From JBDTMC01 sp039934475 (lineage in GTDB: Bacteria > Acidobacteriota > Terriglobia > Bryobacterales > Bryobacteraceae), in the NCBI GenBank assembly GCA_039934475.1, contig JBDTMC010000380.1:1-7654 (forward strand): a stretch of 7,654 nucleotides of DNA, in the 5' to 3' direction. This document shows positions 1 through 5,933 of this stretch, piece by piece. Below the pieces are notes generated by a model that did no database searches, was not told the DNA's origin, and was given only the letters and a program-made list of their open reading frames with translations. A program made the translations under genes and the position numbers. Each line of letters opens with the position of its first letter. Positions within the stretch are counted from its first letter, which is position 1.

Positions 1-1308
1 TCCAATCGCCCGGTAGCGCCCGGTCCTAAGGATATCGCCGGGCTTGCCGCGCTGGGCGGTGCGCTGCCACAGGATCCCACTGACCCGGCTGAAGTGCTCG
101 CGCTACTCGATCAAGCCGCTTCACCCGCCACGGTTGCCACAACGGGCGGGCGGTACTTCGGGTTCGTCACCGGAGGGGCTTTGCCGGCTACCGTCGCGGC
201 CAACATCCTCGCCACGGCGTGGGACCAAAACGGGGCACTACGCGCCATGTCGCCTGCTGCAGCGGCGCTGGAGGAGGCGGCGACCGCCTGGATCCTTGAC
301 GTCCTGCGACTGCCGCCTTCGAGTGTTGTCGGCTTTGTCACCGGCGCCACTATGGCGAACTTCACGTGCCTCGCCGCGGCGCGCCATGCCCTTCTTCAGA
401 ATGCCGGATGGAACGTGGAAGAAGACGGCTTGTTTGGTGCGCCGCCGATTCACGTCATCGTAGGGCAGGAAGTCCATGTCGCGTTGCTGAAGGCGCTGGC
501 CATGCTCGGCTTCGGCCGGAAGCGCGTCACCCGGGTCCCAGTGGACAATCAGGGGCGGATCATCGCCGCTGAACTTCCGGCTCTCGATAGCCGCACTCTG
601 GTTTGTCTGCAAGCGGGCAACGTGAACACCGGCGCCTTCGACCCGGCTCCCGAGATCTGCGCCCAGGCGCGGGAGGCTGGCGCTTGGGTCCACACCGACG
701 GCGCTTTCGGCCTGTGGGCCGCGGCCGCCCCCTCGCTGGCGCACCTGATGGATGGGTACAACCTGGGCGACTCCTGGGCCACCGACAATCACAAGTGGCT
801 GAACGTACCTTACGATTCGGGGCTCGCCATCGTGCGCGAACCGCGGCACCTGCATGCCGCCATGAGCGTTACCGCTGCGTACCTCCAACTCTCCGTTGAC
901 CGCGAACCGTCACACTACACGCCGGAGGCTTCGCGACGGGCTCGCGGCATCGAGGTGTGGGCCGCGCTGCGTTCGCTGGGCCGCCGTGGCCTAGGGGAGA
1001 TGTTCGAGAGCAACTGCCGCATGGCGCAGCGCATGGCTAGCCATCTTCGCAATGCTGGCTTCGCCATCCTCAATGACGTTGTACTAAATCAGGTGATGGT
1101 GTCCTTCGGCGATCCCGAGGCCACGCGCGGCGTGGTCGCCGCGATCCAAGCCGATGGGACTTGCTGGTGCGGCGCCACCCAATGGCAAGGGCAAACGGCG
1201 ATGCGGATCAGCGTCTCCAACTGGTCCACCACCGAAGCCGACATCGACGCCAGCGCCGACGCTATCATCCGCCTGGCGATTCATCGAAAAACCGTGTTGA
1301 AGTGTTGA
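1..1308 (+). CDS. PLP-dependent group II decarboxylase-like protein (5' partial)
   Basis: Likely a cytoplasmic pyridoxal-5'-phosphate enzyme of the group II amino-acid decarboxylase family (aromatic amino acid/glutamate/tyrosine decarboxylase relatives). The frame is open from base 1, so the true start lies outside the window; the GTG at 94 is internal, because family-like sequence starts around it. 435 residues are visible. Fold-type I landmarks appear in order: an FGFVTGG segment near codons 52-58, a His in GQEVH (475-477) placed to stack on the cofactor ring, an Asp in HTDGAFG (697-699) placed to bind the pyridine nitrogen, and the Schiff-base Lys in NHKW (793-795). Key residues are therefore intact. 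The last residues (KTVLKC) come from a repeated DNA motif rather than from conserved family sequence. The substrate cannot be read from the sequence. The gene is convergent with nagB and has no evident functional partner here. Confidence 0.88.
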   Translation, partial: SNRPVAPGPKDIAGLAALGGALPQDPTDPAEVLALLDQAASPATVATTGGRYFGFVTGGALPATVAANILATAWDQNGALRAMSPAAAALEEAATAWILDVLRLPPSSVVGFVTGATMANFTCLAAARHALLQNAGWNVEEDGLFGAPPIHVIVGQEVHVALLKALAMLGFGRKRVTRVPVDNQGRIIAAELPALDSRTLVCLQAGNVNTGAFDPAPEICAQAREAGAWVHTDGAFGLWAAAAPSLAHLMDGYNLGDSWATDNHKWLNVPYDSGLAIVREPRHLHAAMSVTAAYLQLSVDREPSHYTPEASRRARGIEVWAALRSLGRRGLGEMFESNCRMAQRMASHLRNAGFAILNDVVLNQVMVSFGDPEATRGVVAAIQADGTCWCGATQWQGQTAMRISVSNWSTTEADIDASADAIIRLAIHRKTVLKC

Positions 1309-1312
1309 AAGA
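1294..1312 (+). repeat. GTGTTGAA-type direct repeat, copy 1
   Basis: This is a short tandem of GTGTTGAA and GTGTTGAAAGA units. It encodes the last residues of the decarboxylase and supplies its TGA stop at 1306-1308. Compared with copy 2 at 1381-1400 it has one A fewer between the two units. With that A present, the frame would read on as VLKVLKEFGPKSP to a TAA at about base 1333. This is seen directly; the origin of the repeat is unknown. Confidence 0.7.
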
Positions 1313-1380
1313 GTTCGGGCCGAAATCTCCGTAAGATGTTGTTTATAAGTGGCTTATTCCATTTTGATCCGGTACAGCCG

Positions 1381-1400
1381 GTGTTGAAAGTGTTGAAAGA
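1381..1400 (+). repeat. GTGTTGAA-type direct repeat, copy 2
   Basis: Two GTGTTGAAA units follow each other directly, matching copy 1 at 1294-1312 except for one extra A. The copy is preceded by a small CCGG/CCGG inverted repeat (1369-1372 and 1378-1381), and by an ATAAG-TGG-CTTAT inverted repeat at 1345-1357 that lies between the two copies. It is non-coding as far as can be judged. It could belong to a dispersed intergenic repeat family, but one window cannot show that. Confidence 0.6.
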
Positions 1401-1445
1401 TCTCAACGCGGTTTTCGGATTTCAAAGATCAATGGGCGTGAGGCC

Positions 1446-1475
1446 CCTCGCCGTCGGTATTTAACCACGGCGAGG
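1446..1475. terminator. Stem-loop between convergent genes, possible terminator
   Basis: A perfect 9-base-pair stem (CCTCGCCGT at 1446-1454 with ACGGCGAGG at 1467-1475) is extended inward by GGT/ACC across a bulged C, with an ATTTA loop. It sits in the spacer between the 3' ends of the decarboxylase and nagB, where a shared terminator is expected. On the plus strand it is followed only by a weak T-rich stretch (AGTTCTTT), and on the minus strand by none. The hairpin is certain; the terminator role is inferred. Confidence 0.5.
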
Positions 1476-1553
1476 AGTTCTTTCGTGCAGTGTTTTCTGT
1501 AAGCCGTTGATTAAGCTGTAGATAATTCGCTGGTTTCCCGGAACTGAGACCCA

Positions 1554-2309
1554 CTACAGCAGGGAGGCGGAGTCATGGTCCAAAAAGAGCGTTGCGTTGG
1601 TGTGAGTCCGGAGGATGGACGCCGGGCAGGCGGTCTCGATGGGGCCTTCCAACGCCGCCTTTACGGCGTGCTTCTTCATGGGGCCGGGGACTACGGCTAT
1701 TGCCCTCGGTATGCGCATCAGGGCGGGCACTGTTAGGGTGAGGGCGGTACGGGGAACTGCGTCGAGCGTGGGGAAGGCTCCGTCGTGCACTTGCTGCTGA
1801 CGGCAGACTTCGTCTAGGGTGACTTCCTTCACGAGTAGCGGATCATTAAAATCAGCGACGGGAGGATCGTTGAAGGCTAAGTGGCCGTTCTCTCCTATGC
1901 CCAGGATTACGAATTGCGGCGAGTGTTCCTCTAGTAACGCGGCGTAGCGGGCACACTCGGCAGTGGCGTCGGCGGCCTCTCCCGATAATCCATAAAAGGC
2001 CTTTACCTTCACGTGGTCGAATAGATGCTGCTTGAGGAAGCGCCGGAAGGAAGCCGGATGGCTCTCCGACATGCCGACATACTCATCCATGTGGAAGGCA
2101 GTTACGCGATGCCACTCGACCTCCGGGTCAGCGCGGAGCGCGGCGAGGGCCTCTATTTGCGACGGCGCGGAGGCGAAGACTACGGCGACGTCCGGTTGCG
2201 CCTTCAGTAGCTGCTTGATGTGGGTGGCGGCGGCGGCTCCCGCTACCTTACCCATCTCTGCTCTTGATTCACTAACATTCACAGAAAGTTGACCCGCTTG
2301 CAATCTCAC
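1554..2309 (-). CDS. nagB: Glucosamine-6-phosphate deaminase-like protein (NagB/6PGL family)
   Basis: Predicted to convert glucosamine 6-phosphate to fructose 6-phosphate and ammonia in the cytoplasm, feeding amino sugars into glycolysis. The 251-residue product is close to the usual length of about 240-270. Visible landmarks are FHMDEYVGM (residues 72-80; Asp75 is the expected enolisation acid/base), GIGENGHLAFNDPP (137-150; His143 is the ring-opening His) and a C-terminal FLDHDSASLL. Asn141 and Asp148 replace the Asp and Glu of the E. coli enzyme; from memory, FNDPP is typical of a distinct bacterial NagB-like subfamily. The start chosen is GTG at 2309, just after GGAGGG (2318-2313); TTG at 2303 has better spacing and is equally possible, costing two residues. 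A longer frame reaching 2519 is rejected because the extra residues are not family-like and overlap the divergent adaptor gene. A related sugar-phosphate isomerase or lactonase activity cannot be excluded. Confidence 0.85.
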   Translation of the reverse strand: MRLQAGQLSVNVSESRAEMGKVAGAAAATHIKQLLKAQPDVAVVFASAPSQIEALAALRADPEVEWHRVTAFHMDEYVGMSESHPASFRRFLKQHLFDHVKVKAFYGLSGEAADATAECARYAALLEEHSPQFVILGIGENGHLAFNDPPVADFNDPLLVKEVTLDEVCRQQQVHDGAFPTLDAVPRTALTLTVPALMRIPRAIAVVPGPMKKHAVKAALEGPIETACPASILRTHTNATLFLDHDSASLL

Positions 2310-2389
2310 GATCCCTCCAGAATTCCCTAACCATTTTGCTCGCCGGATACGTCTAATAGATTCGAACGGAACAGAAGTATAGGATAACC
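2310..2389. promoter_or_regulatory. Divergent intergenic region (nagB / adaptor operon)
   Basis: These 80 bases separate the nagB start (minus strand) from the first adaptor ATG (plus strand), so any promoters for both units should lie here or just inside the genes. AGGA at 2381-2384, five bases before ATG 2390, is the plus-strand ribosome binding site. GGAGGG (2318-2313, minus strand) serves nagB. I see no well-spaced -35/-10 pair on either strand, only AT-rich patches such as TAATAG near 2354-2359. No clear operator palindrome is visible. Confidence 0.45.
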
Positions 2390-3415
2390 ATGCGCATTTT
2401 GCCGCCCCGGGTGCTCGCTCTCGCCTGCCTTGCCACCCTGTCGTTCTACGGCTGTACGCGCTCCACGGTTGCGGCATCCAACCCAGCGCCAGCGCCGTCC
2501 ACAACTGCTCCTGCAACACAAACTCTGATCCGGGCCACTGGCATCATACAGGCTCTCCGCGTTTATAGCATCCAAACTCCCCAAATTAGCGGACAAAACG
2601 GCCGCATGACGCTGGTGAAACTGGTGAAGAATGGGGCGGAGGTAAAGAAGGGCGATCCTTTGGCGGAATTTGACCGCACCGCGCAGAAGGACACGTTGCG
2701 GGATGCCGAATCCAAGTTTGACGACCTGAGCCATCAATGGGATCAGAAGCGGGCTCAGTTTAAGAGTGACGCCGCGAAGAGGGTCCAGACGCTGCGCGAG
2801 GCAGAAGCCGACCTTGCCAAGGCGGAGTTGAACTTGCGGAAGGCGGAGTTGCTGAGCGAGATCGACCGGCTGAAGAACCAAACGTCGGCCGAGAGCGCGC
2901 GCACCCGTGTCGCCAGCCTGAAGAAGTCCAACGCGCTGCACGACGAAGGGGAGAAGGCGGCGCTGAGTATTTTGGAGTTGCAGCGCGACCGGCAGAAGGT
3001 GAGTGTGGAGCGGACGCGGCTGAACATGGATCGGATGCTGGTGCGGGCACCGATCGCGGGGATGGTGGCGCTGGAAACGACGTGGCGCAACGGCTCCATG
3101 GGACCGGCGCAGGAAGGCGATCAGATGTGGCAAGGCCAGAACCTGGTTCGCATCTTCGACCCGGGACAGATGGTGGTGCAGACTTCCGTGGCCGAACCGG
3201 ATGGGGCGTCGTTGCAGCCGGGAGTGAAGGCCCGCATCCGGCTCGATGCGTATCCCACGGCTCAGTTCGACGGCGTCTTTGAAATGGCCAGCCCGGTGGC
3301 TACGTCGGCGCTGGACAGCCCGATCAAGACATTCAACGCCATCTTCCGGATCACACAAATGGATCCACGGCTGATGCCGGACCTCTCGGCTTCAGTTGAG
3401 GTAGAGCGCCCATGA
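2390..3415 (+). CDS. HlyD/MacA-type periplasmic adaptor 1, probable lipoprotein
   Basis: This is a membrane-fusion (periplasmic adaptor) protein of an export system. The N-terminus has MRILPPR, a hydrophobic stretch and FYGC, so Cys22 is a probable lipidation site; Phe at -3 is not the ideal lipobox residue. A low-complexity Ala/Pro/Thr linker follows (about 28-45). Next come the first half of a lipoyl-like domain (about 56-96, with NGAEVKKGDPLAEFD), a long Lys/Glu/Ala-rich alpha-helical hairpin (about 97-215), the second lipoyl half (RAPIAGMV, about 219-258) and a beta-barrel domain (about 259-341). It stops at SASVEVERP, where its two neighbours continue with a membrane-proximal domain, so that domain is missing. 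ATG 2390 follows AGGA. The stop overlaps the next ATG (ATGA). First gene of a four-gene operon; the substrate is unknown. Confidence 0.85.
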   Translation: MRILPPRVLALACLATLSFYGCTRSTVAASNPAPAPSTTAPATQTLIRATGIIQALRVYSIQTPQISGQNGRMTLVKLVKNGAEVKKGDPLAEFDRTAQKDTLRDAESKFDDLSHQWDQKRAQFKSDAAKRVQTLREAEADLAKAELNLRKAELLSEIDRLKNQTSAESARTRVASLKKSNALHDEGEKAALSILELQRDRQKVSVERTRLNMDRMLVRAPIAGMVALETTWRNGSMGPAQEGDQMWQGQNLVRIFDPGQMVVQTSVAEPDGASLQPGVKARIRLDAYPTAQFDGVFEMASPVATSALDSPIKTFNAIFRITQMDPRLMPDLSASVEVERP

Positions 3416-4638
3416 AACGTTTTCGGCCGTGGATTGTTGCCGTGGTGCTATGCGGACTGATTGTTGGCGCGGGGTATGGCGCGCGGTACATGCGGAGTGT
3501 CCAGAACGCTGTCGATCTGCCGATGGCTCCGGCGCGGGAAGGCGAGTTTCAGGTGATGGTGCAGTGCCGTGGCGACCTGGTGGCGCGCACCTCAATCCAG
3601 ATTGGAGCGCCACAGGTTCCTAATCTGGTGATTGTGTGGACGGCTCCGGCAGGCTCTCCGGTGAAAGCGGGCCAGGCCATCATCCGTTTCGATGGGAGCA
3701 GCGCAGAGCGGACGCTGCGGGAAAACGAGGCTGCGCTGCAGCAGGCGAACGCGACGCTGGACCAGGCGAAAGCCGAAGCCCGCATTAACGCCGAACAGGA
3801 TCACCGCGATCTGGCCGCCGCCAAGTACGCGGTAGAGAAAGCGCGCCTGGAAGTGTCGAAGGCGGAGATCGTGAGCGCCTTGCAAGCCGAAGAGAGCAAG
3901 ATCAATCTCGGCCTTTCGGAAGAAAAACTCAACGTGCAGGCAGCGACGAATGAGATGCATGCCGCCTCAGATGCGGCGAAGATCGCGTCGGCGCAGCGGT
4001 TGAAGGAGAAAGCCCAAGCCGAGGTGGACCTGATGAAGGAGCGGCTCTCACACATGGAGCTGAAATCGCCGATCGATGGCATCATCGTCTTCCTGAATAA
4101 CAACTCGCAGGGCTGGATGAACGCCAAGCCGTTCAAGGTGGGCGATAACGTTTGGCCGGGCAGCAGTATCGCCGAGATCCCCGATTTGACGACATTGGAA
4201 TTGAAGGGAAAAGTGGACGAGATCGACCGCAGCCGGATGAAAGCGGGTCAGGACGTTCGCGTGGCCGTGGATGCGTTTCCGGAAAAGCCGTTTCCGGCGC
4301 AGATCGTCGCTATTTCCGATCTGGTGGAACAGAGCTTCGAATGGCCGCCCACACGTAGCTTTCGCGCCTACGCCAAGTTGAAGCAATCCGATGAACGGTT
4401 GCGACCCGGTATGAACGGGCGCATGGACGTGATTCTGGACCGCATCCCGAAGGCGATCAGCGTTCCGGCAAAAGCGTTGTTCACGAAGAACGGCAAGCCG
4501 GTGGTGTACGTGGTGGAGAAGAACGCGTACCGCCCGCAGGAGGTGGAAGTGCTGGCGCGGAATTCGGATGAGATTGCAATCAAGGGCATAGCCGCGAAGA
4601 CGCTGGTGGCACTGGCGGAGCCGGAGGAGAAGCGATGA
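3412..4638 (+). CDS. HlyD/MacA-type periplasmic adaptor 2, membrane-anchored
   Basis: Second membrane-fusion protein of the operon, 408 residues. One N-terminal transmembrane segment (about 7-25) after MKRFRP anchors it in the inner membrane with the rest in the periplasm. Then come the first lipoyl half (about 58-95, with GSPVKAGQAIIRFD), an alpha-helical hairpin (about 97-213) rich in Ala, Glu and Lys, the second lipoyl half (KSPIDGIIVFL, about 218-258), a beta-barrel (about 260-342) and a membrane-proximal domain (about 347-404; SVPAKALF then VVYVVEK). The second lipoyl half has an inserted loop (about 229-243) also seen in the other two adaptors. The start overlaps the previous stop by four bases, with only a distant GAGG (3398-3401), so translation is probably coupled. 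Family assignment is firm; substrate and outer-membrane partner are unknown. Confidence 0.88.
   Translation: MKRFRPWIVAVVLCGLIVGAGYGARYMRSVQNAVDLPMAPAREGEFQVMVQCRGDLVARTSIQIGAPQVPNLVIVWTAPAGSPVKAGQAIIRFDGSSAERTLRENEAALQQANATLDQAKAEARINAEQDHRDLAAAKYAVEKARLEVSKAEIVSALQAEESKINLGLSEEKLNVQAATNEMHAASDAAKIASAQRLKEKAQAEVDLMKERLSHMELKSPIDGIIVFLNNNSQGWMNAKPFKVGDNVWPGSSIAEIPDLTTLELKGKVDEIDRSRMKAGQDVRVAVDAFPEKPFPAQIVAISDLVEQSFEWPPTRSFRAYAKLKQSDERLRPGMNGRMDVILDRIPKAISVPAKALFTKNGKPVVYVVEKNAYRPQEVEVLARNSDEIAIKGIAAKTLVALAEPEEKR
4623..4627 (+). promoter_or_regulatory. Shine-Dalgarno GGAGG for adaptor 3
   Basis: GGAGG lies seven bases before ATG 4635, inside the last codons of adaptor 2. It is the strongest internal ribosome binding site of the operon and fixes the adaptor 3 start at the ATGA overlap. 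The other two overlap junctions have weaker or no such site. Confidence 0.7.
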
Positions 4639-5933
4639 AGCGAGTCCGTCAAATCGTAGTTACGTTGGTCGTCATTGGGATTCTTGGGCTGGCTGGTTGG
4701 GGCGGCTCCATCGTATTGAAGAAGGCGAGCGCGGCCAGCTTGCCGCGAAGCATTCCGGTGACCGCAGTGAAGCGGGGCGACATTACGATTTCCGTGAACG
4801 CGCGAGGGGAGCTGCAGGGCGGCAATTCGCAAGTGCTGGCGGCTCCGATGACGGGCAGCCGCGACATGGCGATCACCTTTCTGCGCAAACCCGGCGAAGT
4901 AATGAAAGAGGGCGATGTGGTGGCGAAGCTGGACACCACCGAAGAGGAGTTTAAGCTGCGGGAGGCGGAGGCGGATCTGGCGGAAGCGGAGCAGCATGTG
5001 GTTCAGGCCACGGCAGAGAGCAAGGCGCGCGAGGAGGAGGACAACTACGCCTTGATCAAGGCGCGCGCGGAGCTGGACCTGGCGAAGCTGGAGGCGCGGC
5101 GTAACCCTTTGGTGGCCTCGATCATCGCGCGGCAGAACGATCTGGCTGTGGCGGCCGCGGACGACCAGTTACGGCAGTTGACGCAGGATTTGAGCGCACG
5201 GCGCGCTACGGCGGACGCGAGCATCGCGATTCAGGAGGCGGCTCGCAAGAAGGCGCAAGCGCAGATGGAGATGGCGCACAAGAACATCGATTCGATGACG
5301 CTGACGGCGAAGCGCTCCGGGTACGTAGCGGTGGAGAAAAACGAGAACAACGGCATGTGGTATCCGGGCCTGGTGCTGCCTATGCTGCAACTGGGCGACA
5401 CAGTGAACCCGGGAAAGTCGATCGCGCAGATCCCCGACCTGCGGAGTTGGGAAGCGACGGCGCGGATCAGCGAACTGGACCGGGGGCACTTGGCGGTTGG
5501 GCAGGCCGCGGCAATAGAAGTTGTGGCGTTGCCGGGGAGGATTTTGAAGGGCCGGGTGAACAATCTGGGCGGCACGGCCGGACCTCCGTGGAACAGGCGC
5601 TTTGAATGCAAGGTCGCCTTGGATGAGATTTCGCCGCTGCTGCGGCCGGGGATGAGTACGCAGATCACGATTATCACGGGTCAGGAAAAGGGCGTCCTTT
5701 GGGTGCCATCGCAGGCGCTGTTTGAAAGCGACGGCCGCACGTTTGTGTACGTGCAGACTGCGGATGGGTTCCGGCCTTTGGACGTGAAACTGGTGAGCCG
5801 CAGTGAGAGCCGGGTGGTGCTTTCCGGTGTGAAGGAAGGGCAGTTGGTGGCGATGGCCAGTCCGGACCAGGTGAAGGACACCAATAGGGCAGCGGGCGGA
5901 GCCGGCGCGGCTACGAAGGCGCTAACCAAATGA
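4635..5933 (+). CDS. HlyD/MacA-type periplasmic adaptor 3, membrane-anchored
   Basis: Third membrane-fusion protein, 432 residues, the longest of the three. The N-terminus MKRVRQ is followed by a transmembrane segment (about 6-28). The order is then first lipoyl half (about 65-101, with PGEVMKEGDVVAKLD), alpha-helical hairpin (about 103-218), second lipoyl half (about 219-266) with an inserted loop NENNGMWYPG around 236-245, beta-barrel (about 268-349), and membrane-proximal domain (about 352-408; WVPSQALF then FVYVQTADGF). A flexible Ala/Gly tail (about 418-430) ends the protein. Its region LGDTVNPGKSIAQIPDL aligns by eye with VGDNVWPGSSIAEIPDL of adaptor 2, showing common ancestry, yet overall the two are strongly diverged. 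The start overlaps the adaptor 2 stop and the end overlaps the permease start, each by four bases. It most plausibly contacts the permease encoded next. Confidence 0.88.
   Translation: MKRVRQIVVTLVVIGILGLAGWGGSIVLKKASAASLPRSIPVTAVKRGDITISVNARGELQGGNSQVLAAPMTGSRDMAITFLRKPGEVMKEGDVVAKLDTTEEEFKLREAEADLAEAEQHVVQATAESKAREEEDNYALIKARAELDLAKLEARRNPLVASIIARQNDLAVAAADDQLRQLTQDLSARRATADASIAIQEAARKKAQAQMEMAHKNIDSMTLTAKRSGYVAVEKNENNGMWYPGLVLPMLQLGDTVNPGKSIAQIPDLRSWEATARISELDRGHLAVGQAAAIEVVALPGRILKGRVNNLGGTAGPPWNRRFECKVALDEISPLLRPGMSTQITIITGQEKGVLWVPSQALFESDGRTFVYVQTADGFRPLDVKLVSRSESRVVLSGVKEGQLVAMASPDQVKDTNRAAGGAGAATKALTK

Noticed and set aside
238..888. 216-residue open frame antisense to the decarboxylase
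   Set aside because: Low-complexity composition typical of a shadow frame opposite a GC-rich gene; the sense strand carries the PLP-binding residues.
1336..1464. 42-codon frame in the convergent spacer starting at ATG 1336
   Set aside because: It has no ribosome binding site and no recognised domain, it runs through the repeat copy and ends in the stem-loop; most likely non-coding.
1515..1560. GCTGTAG/CTACAGC inverted repeat spanning the nagB stop
   Set aside because: Seven-base arms 32 bases apart with no T tract; compatible with chance.
2310..2519. N-terminal extension of the nagB frame by 70 residues
   Set aside because: The extra residues do not resemble the family, they overlap the divergent adaptor 1 gene, and GTG 2309 follows a GGAGGG site.
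2327..3358. 343-residue open frame antisense to adaptor 1
   Set aside because: It is Arg/His/Leu/Gln-rich without recognisable domains and exists because of the codon bias of the adaptor gene, which has clear family features.
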